Source of the DNA: Sphaerosporella brunnea
Lineage: Eukaryota; Ascomycota; Pezizomycetes; Pezizales; Pyronemataceae
Reading direction: 5' to 3'
Length of the DNA: 64,000 bases
Assembly (NCBI GenBank): GCA_008704415.1
Contig: VXIS01000256.1
Coordinates: 1 to 64,000 of the forward strand
A program made the position numbers and the translations under genes. Below the pieces are notes generated by a model that was given only the letters and a program-made list of their open reading frames with translations, ran no database searches and was not told the DNA's origin. Every line of letters starts with the position of its first letter. Position 1 is the stretch's first letter. Below, piece by piece: positions 21,046 through 32,531 of the stretch.

Positions 21046-21190
21046 TGTAGGATGAGCAAGGGACGTTTGGTAGTGAACGTGTTGTCTAAAGAAGAAGAAG
21101 GAAGCTATCTACCCGTCGCTCCTTATATCCTTTTCGTGCCTCACTGTCGTGCACTCCTCCCTAGACCCGAACCCTACATTGAACCCTACA
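21046..21190 (-). repeat. outer gypsy 5' LTR
   Basis: 145 bp, partner of 7888-8032. It is followed inward by a tRNA-type primer-binding site. The minisatellite of the interrupted gene begins at the very next base (21191). Confidence 0.9.
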
Positions 21191-21580
21191 CCAGCTGCTC
21201 CCTCTCAGCGGGCTCCCTCGCCAGCTGCTCCCTCTCAGGGCCCTCCCTCGCCAGCTGCTCCCTCTCAGGGCCCTCCCTCGCCAGCTGCTCCCTCTCATCG
21301 CGCTCACTCGCCAGCTGTTCCCTCTCAGCGGGCTCCCTCGCCAGCTGCTCCCTCTCAGGGCCCTCCCTCGCCAGCTGCTCCCTCTCATCGCGCTCACTCG
21401 CCAGCTGTTCCCTCTCAGCGCGCTCCCTCGCCAGCTGCTTCCTCTCAGCGCCCTCCCGTGCCAGCTGCTCCCTCTCAGCGCACTCCCTCGCCAGCTCACC
21501 CCTCTCAGCACGCTCCCTTGCCAGCTGCTCCCTCTCAGCGCGGCCCCTTGCCAGCCGCTCCCTCTCAGCGCGCCCCCTTG
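21191..21580 (-). repeat. 30-bp coding minisatellite, 13 units
   Basis: Thirteen contiguous 30-bp units (start positions 21191, 21221 ... 21551) of the type CCAGCTGCTCCCTCTCAGCG plus ten bases. On the minus strand each unit encodes a ten-residue charged repeat of the form EREQLARExA, predicted to be helical. The unit is directly broken by the outer gypsy insertion at its left end, and one more diverged partial unit lies at 7868-7887. Confidence 0.95.
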
Positions 21581-22060
21581 CCAGCCGCGGCCACAGCCAT
21601 CTTGGGGACCTGCGCGGTGTCGGCGCCGAGCGCCTCGAAGAGTTGTTTGTAGGTACTGCTGCTGCGGTGGGGTTGCGGTGGGTCGCGCAAGACAAGAACC
21701 AGAGGGTTGACTAAGCTGCCGAAAACCGAGGCAACCTCATGGCTTAACCCCAGCAACTGACAAAGACGACATGCGTCATAGCGCTGTTATTGACGAAACC
21801 TGACCGTTGAACGGTGGTGGCAATCGTGAATGCTATAACCACCATCAGCAATGTTCATGTTCCACTGTTGAGGTGACTTACCACGCTTGAAGCGAGCGGC
21901 GACTGGCAACATTGCATTTCGCCCGGAGGCGTCGATGGCGGAGACGCGGATATCGAGGTGGGTAGGTGGTATGTCAGCCGGGTCTAGTGTGGTGGTTGCA
22001 GTGCAGTCTAGCCTCGTCTCACCAATAGCATGTCCAGATATGCTTCACTGGCGAGCACTC
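21191..22060 (-). pseudogene. 5' part of split coiled-coil repeat gene
   Basis: On the minus strand an open segment (about 22040-21884, GETRLDCTATTTLDPADIPP then HLDIRVSAIDASGRNAML) ends at a good splice donor (GTAAGTCACC at about 21881). A possible acceptor lies about 100 bp on (AATAACAG near 21782), followed by DACRLCQLLGLSHEVASVFG and further hydrophilic sequence, a frame change near 21600, and the ten-residue repeats of 21580-21191. No known domain was recognised. The gene continues beyond the transposon block at 7887. Exon phases do not join perfectly, so some decay is likely. Confidence 0.5.
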
Positions 22061-23299
22061 GTTGGTTTCTTGCGGCTAGAATTGACGACAACCTGCATGC
22101 GCACTGGTGCCTTCCGGTGTGCTGCACATTCAGCAAGCGGGGGTGATCAAAGAGCCGCGCTGGCCCTTAACACGTACCCTTGACGGTGGGCGTGGTTGGG
22201 TAGGAGGAATGCACACCATTGCCGTTTCGCACGACATCAACTCTGCACTAAACCGCGCCATGGACAGACAAAGACGCATCCACGCCTTGAGCTTTTTTCT
22301 TCTGTCGCGAACACCTCAGATGCAGTTGCGGTTGTGAACTGCTTCGCGCGATAGCCACGAGGAAGCGGGGAGGAACTCGTAGATGGTTCCGTGCTGAGGA
22401 TTGCATGGACGCATGATAGTCAATGGACATCCGCACGCGTATTGCAAGGGATCTTGAGATGTACCCTGCCAACAGCTTGTATCGAACCCGCGTTCGCGCC
22501 TGCATTCTGGGTTTGTTCGCGACTATTAAGCGTTGGCCGTGAGTGTGATAGGGTTAACCCTGTCATCTCACAAACTGCTGCCAAGGAAGCTTTGCGGTCA
22601 TCTTCCGATTTCACGTGTTGTCCCGCGGCTGCAGGTATCATCCCCGCACCAACGCTCCCAAGCTCCTGCTCGCAAAGCCAGCCGTCTTCATCACCGTTCT
22701 TGACAGTCCTTCCTACCGTGGCTGTGTATTCCGCAAACCAGGACGTCGGTCATGTCGGATCACTAAAGAAGGTGCACTGGTCGACTTTCAATCAACGCCA
22801 AAGGCTGCACAGAAACGTCTGTCTCTGAAGAATACCACGCTGCCAGTCCATCCAGTACCCCGTCCGGGTGATGGGCACGAACGGCGAAGGGGCTCCACAC
22901 AGCGGCATCAGCTGGACGGACGACGACTATCGGCTGCACCGAGAGAAATGGTGACTTGCCGTGTACAGCTATTGCAGCCGGCAGTCGCTGGGTTCAGCGG
23001 ATTGCAGGTTACTGGGCACCGAACGACGTCGCGACGCATGTCGCTCACTGCTGTTCAACCACGCCATCAGGTTTGTTTGCAGAAAGGTCAAAACGAACGC
23101 CGGCATCAGAAAACATTTGCTTCGCCCCCGTTGGGGAACCCTAGGTTGGTGAATCTGCACAACGCCGCGCCGACGCCCGACAGGATTATGTGGGGAAGCG
23201 GCGGTGACTAGGGACGGCCTTTGTTCGCCTGACCAGCTGTCTAGTTGCTTTCATGAAGCCCAGAATATCGTTCAGCTTGGCTGGCATTGCTAATGTTAG
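22061..23299. other. degraded sequence, no firm gene
   Basis: Several overlapping frames reach 100-200 codons, for example 22615-23211 on the plus strand, but none keeps a consistent protein-like composition. The minus-strand segment near 22430 (RMSIDYHAS) resembles the subterminal part of the mariner-like element at 24041 (VLIDYHSF near 24130-24110), so a fossil end of that family may lie at about 22390-22500. Confidence 0.3.
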
Positions 23300-24040
23300 A
23301 TACAGATTCAACAACCTGAAGAACCTCCAGCCACCCCTCCATCTCCGCCGACCGCGGTTCCCAGTCTTTTGATTGAGATCGACGCTTTAGCTGCGGCGGA
23401 ACGAGCACCGAACTATTAGCGCTTTTAGTGGCGCCGCGTTCGGCACAATGCCCGACTATTGACCGCCCTGCGCTTGAATGCAGCAACGGTCGAGATCCCC
23501 CAGGAAGTGCCGCCGAGTGATTGGTCGCCTCCACCCACGGAGAACGAAAGTCAGCAGGCAGCCGATGAGGTCTGTGAAGCAACGCGTGAAAAAGCGTCTC
23601 ACGACCGATTCTCGAACGAAGCGACTGAGGATGTCGGGAAAGAGACCTGCGACTCTGCCTCCGACGGTCGACACGACAGCTCTTGAGGTGCTGCGCGACA
23701 CGGAGACCGCGGATGACGAGCTGGGACAAGAACACGCGCAGTCAGTGCCCAGTCTTGGCTGGTCAAGCTCAATTCATGAGGGGTAGATCAGACTCCGACG
23801 CCGCGGAGTACACTCAAACAGGTTGCAAAACTGTGAGAAAGCAGTCTGCTCAGCAACCCGCGGCCTCCACACCCGCTCCGTCAGAGCACGATGGGACTTC
23901 CAGTGATGAAGAAGAAGCGCGCCCATGCCGACGTTGTTGAGTATACAGTGTGCGTCACTCTATACTCTATCTGGCATCCGAGTATGAACTGCGGTACTAG
24001 GGTTTCATAAGCGATGTAGTTGGATTAAGGTTTGGAGCTA

Positions 24041-24943
24041 TGGTGCCGGCAGCCTTAAACCGTGACCAACCAGGGGGAGGTTTGAAACACCTGTTTCCCG
24101 GCTGTAAGCGAACGAGTGATAGTCAATGAGCACCCGCATCGCGATATGGGCGCTCCTTAATACATAAAAAAATCTACTGGCGACACCACTCGCTGAAAAC
24201 CTTGAAGCTGCCTTGCTCAAGGTTTAGAAATGGCGAGACCCCACACGCAAACCCCATCCAGAATCACGTTATGGAGGAGCAGATGGCTCGCGGAGGAACA
24301 AGCTGCAGCCGAAGCTGCGCAGGCCCAGGCTGCCTCCGAAGCGCAAGCTGCAGCTGAGGCGACGGCCGATGAAGAACCTGTAGCAATGACAGAGACAACA
24401 TTCCACCGGAGTTCAATGTCGTAAGGAAGATGGTAATTTGAATCCCGCTTGTTTGGAAGCATGCAATCACTGCGCCAGAGGTGTGGTTGCTCAAGAGCAG
24501 GACTTCAAACAACAAAAAACGAAGCTTGAAGAGGAGATCCTAAAGCGTGGCCACATTTGCATCTTCCTACCCGAATTTCACCCTGAAACTAGTCCCATTG
24601 AATACTACTGGGGGGCAACAAAGGTGTTCACCAGGAAGAACTGTGAGTAAACCCTGAGTGCGCTTTGCGAAACGGTTTGAAGGCGGTGCCGCCTCAGCAA
24701 ATACTACGCTTCTGGAAGCCTACTCTGCTGGAGATGTTTATGGAACCCGGGAATTTGCTAACAAGGTGTACAAAAGTCACCGCAAAGTGTCAACAGCACC
24801 TTAAATACTAGCATTCGGGGTTGGCTCCGGCGGTTGATTGTAGCGCAACGCATCATAGAATGTTACTCGCTCGATTGCAGCCGGGTAACAGGTGACTCAA
24901 ACCGGCCCCCCTGCGTGGTCACGGCTTAATGCTGCCGGCACCA
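24041..24943 (+). mobile_element. mariner-like DNA element, 903 bp
   Basis: Ends are imperfect inverted repeats of about 77 bp starting TGGTGCCGGCAG on each side, flanked by TA duplications (24039-24040 and 24944-24945). Removing the element restores the copia LTR. The interior holds the 3' part of a DDE transposase and an Ala/Gln/Glu-rich ORF, so the element is a shortened, non-autonomous copy. Confidence 0.9.
24438..24804 (+). pseudogene. DDE transposase C-terminal remnant
   Basis: Encodes EQDFKQQKTKLEEEILKRG, a short Ile/Phe-rich strand and HPETSPIEYYWGATK, the D/E-containing end of a fungal DDE transposase (PxxSPIExxWG). A TGA at about 24650 and another stop interrupt the tail (AFWKPTLLEMFMEPG). 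The same family is at 29313-29875 on the minus strand. Confidence 0.75.
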
Positions 24944-25220
24944 TAGCAGCCGTTACTGCACCTTAAGTGCAGTGACAGCGCACTTAGCTCCATACCTTAA
25001 ATATATCACATCAACCCACGTTCTTGATACGTCCGCTGTGCAAAACCTATCGTCAACAGACGTCCCAGCACAGCGCGAGATCGAGCACATGGTACCCTGG
25101 TGGGTGCAAATAGCCGAGACAAAGATGCTAGGTCCAACACGGCGCGTACATGAGAAGCTGTCAGGAAGAGTTTGTTTTCCTTCACGGGGCACGAAGGTGA
25201 TTCCACATAATGGAGCATAA

Positions 25221-28200
25221 CATAACAGCAGTAGAATCTACCGTGCGTATGCGGACCGCGAGCCCAGTTTCTATCAACAAAGGCACCAGTTTCAGCACCA
25301 CGGGTAGCAGCGTGGAACGTGCCTACACAAACGCGGGGTATAGCCCTTTCCGTTGACGGGAGCCGTACACGATGCATCCCGCAACCGACGAACTCGGGGG
25401 AGGTCGGTGGATTGTCTGTTACCCGCAACCCCTCGCTCTACAACCGGCCTCCCCTGTATCGACTTTGGACAGATGTGACGGCAAGGGAGTACAGCTATTG
25501 GTGTCGCACGGCTGTTGACGCGTGCCATCGGTTGGCCTTGTAAAGAGCAACGGGAAGGCCGCCAGTGGCGTAGTGAATAATTACAAATACACAGGCCTAC
25601 AACTGCGGCCGACAACTGCACATGAACTTGCGGCAACAGCGCGGTGGCCCAGAAAGGAGATATCACGATGTGCCACTGGATGCCATCCAGAAGCATCACG
25701 CGATAAGGACACTGTCGAGCCAAACACCGATAGATTTCGATGCGACACTATTGCAAACGCCGATCATTGCCCACATTTCCCCCGCGGTTTCCGAATACCC
25801 GCAACCCCAGCAAACGCTTTCCATCGCCGCACAACCCCTCTATCGCCGCACTGGCGCCGACCAGTCGGACCAGGCCGGCGATGTCGGACCATTACCCCAA
25901 AGCCAGCGCACCGCTATACCCCCAGGAAAAACTCCAACCACTCCAATCTGGGCGATTACCGTACAAACAGCCCGTATTTCAAGTATTTCCAATCCCTCTG
26001 TGAACTCCTCCCCCACATTTCCAATATAAGCAACCGGCGGTACAAAATCCATCCACCCATCGAACGCACAACCGAACCGGAATCGCCGCATCGCCCATCC
26101 CTTGCGCCTGCATCCGAACACCTTCCACCTAGAAAAGCAGTTACGCCCCTCTGCACATATACAAGAGCTCGCCCAATGACCATCGCCGAATCCATCGCCT
26201 ATCGCCCGCCCAACCCCCGAATCCCGGCGTCCAGCACCTTCAGCACATCTTCATACGCCAGCCTCACGCGTTCCTTCCATCGTGAGTCTTCCTCTGCGGG
26301 ATAGCTTGCGGGTGGTGGATGACTGCATTGCGGAGAGCTTCTCGAATCGAGGGTGAAGCGATGATGCGTTGTGGGTGTTGGTGGTGGTGGCGTCGTGTTC
26401 AAGTGTTGTTGTTATTGTTTGTTGTCGTTCACGTTGGGGGGACGATTATTTCATGGATCTTATCGGTGGCTAGGGTGGCGATGACTATTCAGATGACTAA
26501 CCTCCCTGGCGCTTGCGGGGGCGACTATCTGATGGATCTTATCGGTAGCCAGGATTGCGATGACTACGGAGATGACTAAGCTCGCGTTGCCAGGCTGAAC
26601 TGCGCCACACCCACGATGCCCGTTATCGTGTTATCCGTTATCTGATCGGATCTCCGTTGTCCGGCACAGCGCGTTGCAGGATGGTCGACACGGACAGTTT
26701 ATATTCAACGACCATTTTCATACGTCCAGTGAGTTGAAGACGAGGTGGATGCGTCCACCGCAGCCGAAACGCGCCATCGAGGTAAGTTATGCGATATCAA
26801 AAGAGCCGCTGACAACTGCGCATTCGAGAGCGGTGTCGCTTGCCGACAGCAGTGCGCGGATATGTTGAACACGAGGTTAGGCCCCACAAAAGAACCTTCG
26901 CGCCATCGGGCTACCTGCCGGGGCATTGTGCGCAGCGGAAGGCCCGGTACGATTGGATGGTGCCTATCGAGCTGACCGCTTTGTCCTGCGAGATATATAT
27001 CCAGGCTGCAGATGAGAGTCACTTACCGCAAATGATTGCGCTGCTACGCCTGAAATTATCGCCCGCAAAACACATCGTGGCCTTCTTCCCCACGGCGTAA
27101 CCGCGGCATCAGGGTTGCCGCTGTTGTTGTCTGGCATGGCAGTCGCTACGGCTCCACTGATTACCAGGGCAAAACCTGATTCTGCCGGTCACAATGTATT
27201 ATTTAACGCCTAACCGTGATTTGGGAGGGCTGGCCGAGTTCAGGATACATGCACTAGCCACACTTCGAACATGCGTGATGACTTCGGCTGTTGAGTTACT
27301 GCTTTTCCCTCACATTTGGCTATCGATCTGTCCCACTGTGCACACTCCGTGCTCCGCTCACGATCAACGGTTCCGGAACTTTGGCACCTCAGCTTTGATG
27401 GAGTGAGCACGATGGGCTGGTTTTAGCTTTGGCAAACACACCCACCGTGGGTGCGTCATGGGGTACGCTCGACAAGCATGTTTATGTTGACGCGGTAGTC
27501 GCGCCGCTAATTGATTGTGTCAGGTTTGAGTTTGGTATTGATGTTGCTTTTTCTCGATCTTTCTTTTCATCATTACCATTATCATCCATGGTTATCATCA
27601 CTACTGTACCATCGACGTAACTCGTATACAGCTTCGTTTCGTAACTTGCTACCATTTATTATAGCATACCGCTCAGCAGTTTCGATTTCCGCATGCAGCC
27701 CGTTCAACTCCGCTTGAAGTCACAGCAACAAACTGCGATATTAGTAACATCACCTTACGGGCATGTGGTAGTTGACAGTCCCAATGAAATGACTTCCTGT
27801 CTTGCCATTTAAGAATTACCATACCCGCGCTCCCGTCATCCCGGACTCGGCCGCAGCAGCGCCACCACCGCCAAACAACCTAGCACCATGCGCACACTGT
27901 TCCTTCGACGTTTAAACTGCCTGTGACGGTATTGGGTCCATCAAGTAAATTACCAACCACCACCACGGCTGATCAAATATCCGGATGCTGGGTCATCTAC
28001 AACGTGACGCTGTGGTGTGCGGCTTTTGATGCGATTCTTGCATACCGTCAGGAACATCAAAGCGGCGGACAATACGAAATCGAAGCGTGGCTCCAGTGTG
28101 TTAAGCAGTATTTCCAGTAGCCGACCTCAACCGCCTGGGCTGAGCCAGGAGGCTGCTTTCTGCAGCTGGCACACATCTGGCGCTCGAATAACCAGATTCG

Positions 28201-28656
28201 CATTTCAAAGCACCGGCCGTGTCGCTCATGATGAAACCACCATGAAAAGCGCTGCGCGATTATTGTTCGACTGCGAATCCTACCTTTCCAGGTCCTATGA
28301 CCATTCAATCGGGCTCTGATCGAAGCGCAAATTCTCACGAGTCTCACGCTTCGGAGGTGCCCGTGGCAGGAACCACAAGCGCATCGAAAATCGCCATCTA
28401 TAGTGAAGGCGTTGGATTGTTTGCGTCATTGAGAGTCCGCAGGAACCATCTGGTTGTGCAATGTACAACGGTGAGCTCTAGCAATTCAAGGGACGACGAA
28501 TCTTTTCTTTTGTCACTTTACTTGTTGCATCTGCCGGCAGTCCGACAGCTGACCTGTTGGAAGGCAGCCCAAACGGCCGGTCGTGTTTTTGATCAGCCCG
28601 ACGCAGCCTGACACAGCCAGCTGGCGGCTGGCTACTGACATCACTGGTGGTGAACG
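25221..28656. other. long stretch without a firm gene
   Basis: A Pro/Thr-rich plus-strand ORF covers 25522-26304 with another at 25622-26029. These look like low-complexity chance frames. At 26745-26870 a segment ends in GAGGTAAGTT and CCGACAG follows about 70 bp later, which could be an intron of a lost gene. No TE domain, RNA gene or array was found here. Confidence 0.3.
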
Positions 28657-28956
28657 ATGTCTCTGTCAAGCTATAGTCGCATAACTGATCATGGTAGAGC
28701 AAGTTCGCAGTCCAAGGATAAGAATCTTCCAGTGACCCCGGACCAGCCTGTGGTTGCCAGCAGTGCCGAAGCCGATGTTAATTCAATCTCTCCGGCCCAG
28801 GAGCCGCCTGTGGTGTCAGACACAACGCCCATTCCCTTCAATGGGCAAACACGTCACTTGATTGCCCACCGCGACCTGCGGCTAGGTATCGTTACGGTTT
28901 CGAAGGCAACCCGCCGATCCCAAGTGCCGTCTTGGTGCCCAGGGATATGCCATTAA
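28657..28956 (+). CDS. hypothetical Ser/Pro-rich ORF
   Basis: This 99-codon frame has a hydrophilic, Ser/Pro/Val-rich composition (NLPVTPDQPVVASSAEADVN, then SPAQEPPVVSDTTPIP). No domain was recognised. A gene fragment or a chance frame are both possible, and no splice sites or partner exons were identified. Confidence 0.25.
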   Translation: MSLSSYSRITDHGRASSQSKDKNLPVTPDQPVVASSAEADVNSISPAQEPPVVSDTTPIPFNGQTRHLIAHRDLRLGIVTVSKATRRSQVPSWCPGICH

Positions 28957-29312
28957 CCTGGATGTAGATGGCATTCTTATGCGGGGGGTGTTTATTTCTT
29001 CTCCCTTGCCTGCTGTTGTGAAGTTGTTTTCCATGAATAGCTGCGAGGGCTCGAAGCGTTGCCTGATATGGTGCAGGCCGCTATGGACCTAGTTGTCGCA
29101 CGCATAGTTTCGTCGGAAAGTAAGCAGCGGACAAGGTGTAGATGGTGGTTGAAGGGTACGAAGTGGTCGGGACCAAAGTTAAAAGCGATGGGGCCAGGTG
29201 GACGGACCGTGACCCCAATCGTCAATTTGTTGCCCATCTGCGCGTGGCTCTCGTCGTGAGACTGGTATAGGCCCGCGCTCTGTACGTCTCGTGTTCAAAG
29301 GTGGCGCCTTCC

Positions 29313-29875
29313 CTAGAGGGCCTGCATAATACGCTGAGTTTGTCTCCAGTACTTGAAAATGAGCGCTGGCTTCACAGACTTCAAACCTTCAGGGACCGCC
29401 TCCATAAGACCTGATCGCTGTCGGCCAATTTTGCACTCCTTACTGAGGAATGGTGAAATAACGGGCAGAGTGTAGTTGTAGTGTTTCCGGGCGTTGAGGT
29501 TGCATGCGCCCCAGTAATATTCGATCCAGTTAATGTCGCAGTGAAACTTAGGATACAACATTACTGGGTGTCCCCCATCCTCGGAAATCTCCTCAAGCCG
29601 ACTGCGCTGACCTTTATAGTTAGGCTGCGCCGAGTGAACTGTCATCGCCGAGAGATTCGCAAATAGATTCGCCATTTTCGAGACGCAGCCCTGCTGATGG
29701 CGCCAGCTCGTCCTAGATGCAGGGGTCTTTTGCTCGGTCTGCCCATTGCTGTTGGTGCCTCCTGGTGGGATGTGGGATACGAGTTTGGGGGCAGCTGGCT
29801 TAGGCAATCCGGATTTGGTGTGTATTTGCTGGAAGTCATGACGAAACAGAACTCCGGTCTAAGCTTTCCGTGCAA
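29313..29875 (-). pseudogene. DDE transposase fossil, same family as 24438
   Basis: The N-terminal part near 29750-29650 reads MGRPSKRPLHLGRAGAIS, like the start of a fungal DDE transposase. The 3' part encodes RLEEISEDGGHPVMLYPKFH, CDINWIEYYWGACNLNARKH and AVPEGLKSVKPALIFKYWRQ, the family's catalytic end. The middle, with the first catalytic Asp, is absent. Terminal repeats could not be fixed. Confidence 0.75.
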
Positions 29876-29990
29876 ACATTGTAACGTTCAACATATTGGC
29901 CGCTGGGTATGCCGGGGCCGGTCCAAGCTTGTCACAATCGATTGTTTCCGCTGGTTCAAGCGTTTCACAATCCATAGCGGCGATATTTGA

Positions 29991-32531
29991 ACGGCAGCAC
30001 GCAAGTCTGGGAATGGTGAAAGTGGAGACCATTGGATTGTAGAGCGCATCTGCTTTAGGTGCTTAATGTTCGTTTTGGTCTGAGTTCATACGCGGGGATA
30101 CCGGCTTTGATTGTGGTCGTCCATCTCCATTCATCCCCACCAACTGACGACGTGCGACGGCCAGGTGTACAAGTGCCTGCACTATACCTTCGTTAGATGA
30201 GGCACGTTCAAGGCAATGTTTCACGCACAGCAGCAGAAAACGACTCTGGTCGATCACCGCCTGCATTGTACACTGGGAACAGTTGCCCCACCGTGAGATG
30301 CAACATCGAAGAAACCATGACCAGCGAATCCAACACAATGGTGCACATCTTTTGTGCATCTGCAAGTGCTTCAGGGAGGTTTTCCCGGTCTTGCAGCCCC
30401 GCGATGGGTCATCCGCGCCATGATGGGCAACAGGTTACCACGAGAAGGTGGATAATCATGCTACTCGCGCTTGCTGCGGTCTTACATATCTGTTGGTTGA
30501 GTGATATCCTGATCGACACAGATAATAGTGGGTGCGACGAGCGGTACTCACGCCGTACTGCACCTTCCACATCCGGCTGATTCAAAACCAATATCGACGC
30601 ACATCACAAAACGCCCGTACATTGTCTGAATACGAACAGCCAACAAAGGAAACACAGAAAACTCAGAACACGCAGGTCCAATCAACCGTGGCACATCTCC
30701 ACGGCAAAACCACGGGCCACGCCTCCGCGTCTCTGACATCATCTCCAAAAAACATACTCTCCATCCGCTGTCGTTTCCCTCCGGTCTGCTCAAAGCTATC
30801 AGGACTCTTGGCGACCAGCTGCGGCGCCGGGGCCGGTCCTTCAATACCTAGCGGGTCAGAGTCGTGCCCTCGTGAGCGCCGCAGCAGCTATCCCCAAACC
30901 TAGGCAGAAGGCGTTCTGTCCGGGAAGCTTTGGAATAGTCGCCACTTCTCAATCCTTTCTTAGCGCGTCAGATTGATTTATACCTCGTAGGCGTTGGGGT
31001 CCCAGCGCCCCAGAAGCTGAATAGTTTCCCCTCGTAGGCCATGGAGAGTTTCCCAGGCCGCGGCACCGCGTCGACAGAAGTGCGTGTTCCAAACCTCTGC
31101 GCCGCGTCTCGCTGACAAATCCAGGGTGCGAAGCCTCCTGACCGAATACTCGCGTGAAAAGGGGAGGTTTGCCGGCGCTAAAAAGAGGGGTCAATTTTCC
31201 GGACGCTGGTCGTGCTGAACGTACTGTGCCATAGCCTTGACCGGACATGCGATGTCTCCGGTGCCTGCCACCAAAATGGTAACTGACTTGCGCAACGGGA
31301 TGCATCCTCAGGGTCGCCGTTGGCCAGGATTGAGTCCGGTCTATACTCAGGGGAGGATAGTATTGTAATGACATCGTCAGGTATGTTGTCATTGACCAAG
31401 CATTTGGACACGTGAAAGGTTACGCTGCCTAAATGAAAGGTGATGAATTCAACGCCTTGATCCGTCGCTGTTATGTACTAGGCCGAAGGGTGAAGCAATG
31501 TAGCCCCATCGAATGTCGCCTTTAGCCTTGTAGATCTGCAGGCGGTTTACCGAAAGTTGCTTTTCGACGTCACATTGAAGGAGGGATAGTTCATCGGATG
31601 CCGTGGAGATATTGTGATCCATATCCCGAGGCCTCACAGTCTCCCGCCTTATCAGCGCCCCCGCTACGCTGCACTACGTCCTGTGAGGTGATGGACACAA
31701 GCCAAGCCGGCCCGAGCCAAAAGCTTGAGCTTCAAGCCCAGTCAAGTAGAGCCTGGCCCTCTGGCGAGCCGTGGGAGATGACCGGCTGTGCGGTGTGTAC
31801 AACACAAACTGCGTGTCGAGTTGAGCCACAATATTCTATCGAATTCCGTGATTGCCATATCTCAAAGAATAGGCCAACTGCACGTCCTCTTGAACCGCCA
31901 CCGCCACACACTCACACCAAAAAACCACCATGGCCGCACGCTCCCGGCTGCTCTCTCTCCAGCGGAACGTCAAATCGAGGCCTAGCACAAGAACATGGCT
32001 GGTAGTTGGGGTGCTTGCTACTTGATATCTGTTTGTTCTGTAAACTGACCTGGCGGACTAGACACGGGACGGGGATCAACTTGCTATACCGCGCTCCAGT
32101 GTGCGCAGCAAGCAGTTATTTTTTCAGTATGTGTTTTCGTCAGCGAACTCTGTGGCCTAGATCGGAACCTTGCCCCACCCGGGGATAGAGACATAGAGGT
32201 GGAGCGCCAGGCATTGGGTCAGGGAATGGACGCGGAGCAAGAAGAAGACATCAAGTGGGGATTGGATTTGACGGATATAGAGTGATATGCCGAGGGGTGG
32301 TCACGGTCTGTGCGAGGTTCGATATCTGTACTCACTGAAACCAGAACCACAATGTGACCGTGACATTGATCTTCACATCAATGCCAGTGAACATCTCTCG
32401 GAGTAAACTAGGTACCTCAACGTCCTGGCTATCAGCCTGGACCTAGACATGGGGACGGGGAAACATCCTTAGTTGCCTTGGCTGCGACGAAAGCACTGAG
32501 GAACCTCCCTGGGAAGACTTAGGAAGACTCC
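29991..32531. other. stretch without a firm gene
   Basis: ORFs up to about 150 codons exist on both strands (for example 30949-31392 minus, 30532-30903 plus), none with recognisable domains. At 31687-31760 a GAGCC-rich run (ACACAAGCCAAGCCGGCCC) resembles one end of the GAGCCGGCTCG family at 39176. Confidence 0.3.

Larger units (their letters stand above)
7888..21190 (-). mobile_element. outer Ty3/gypsy chromovirus-type element, split by a second gypsy
   Basis: Two 145-bp LTRs (7888-8032 and 21046-21190) bound a minus-strand gag-protease-RT-RNase H-integrase-chromodomain series, the Ty3/gypsy order. Removing the insert 13027-19903 leaves about 6.4 kb. The element lies in a minisatellite unit: the right flank starts CCAGC (21191) and the left flank ends CTGGC (7883-7887), a 5-bp duplication with two transitions. 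The pol region is broken by many stops and frame changes, and the reverse transcriptase box reads YLDN. It is a dead copy, older than the gypsy inside it. Confidence 0.9.
23935..25058 (+). repeat. solo copia LTR split by a mariner-like element
   Basis: Left part 23935-24040 starts TGTTGAGTAT; right part 24946-25058 ends CGTCAACA. Together (about 219 bp) they match the LTRs at 1567 and 6658 in order, including GATGTAGT, the TGCACCTTAAGTGCA near-palindrome and GTCCGCTG. Flanking 5-mers are identical: GACGT at 23930-23934 and 25059-25063. No internal copia sequence remains, so this is a solo LTR formed by LTR-LTR recombination. Confidence 0.92.
23300..25220 (+). pseudogene. acidic, Ser/Glu-rich host gene, split by a solo LTR
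   Basis: Gene-like peptide runs on the plus strand move between frames: SLLIEIDALAAAERAPNY and TENESQQAADEVCEATREKA, then TTALEVLRDTETADDELGQE, then SDSDAAEYTQTGCKTVRK and GTSSDEEEARP, and after the LTR, AQREIEHMVPWWVQIAETKM. Removing 23935-25063 rejoins an open frame from ATG 23906 to 25220. The sharp changes of frame with continued acidic composition point to a decayed gene with about three frameshifts. No domain was recognised. The alternative is a minus-strand ORF at 23241-23735 that I take to be a shadow. Confidence 0.4.

Noticed and set aside
21191..21580. CRISPR-like array of 30-bp repeats
   Set aside because: Units are contiguous without spacers, code for a helical repeat and lie in a eukaryotic context.
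25522..26304. 260-codon Pro/Arg-rich protein
   Set aside because: Composition follows local C-rich sequence, another plus-strand frame overlaps it, and no domain or splice evidence supports it.
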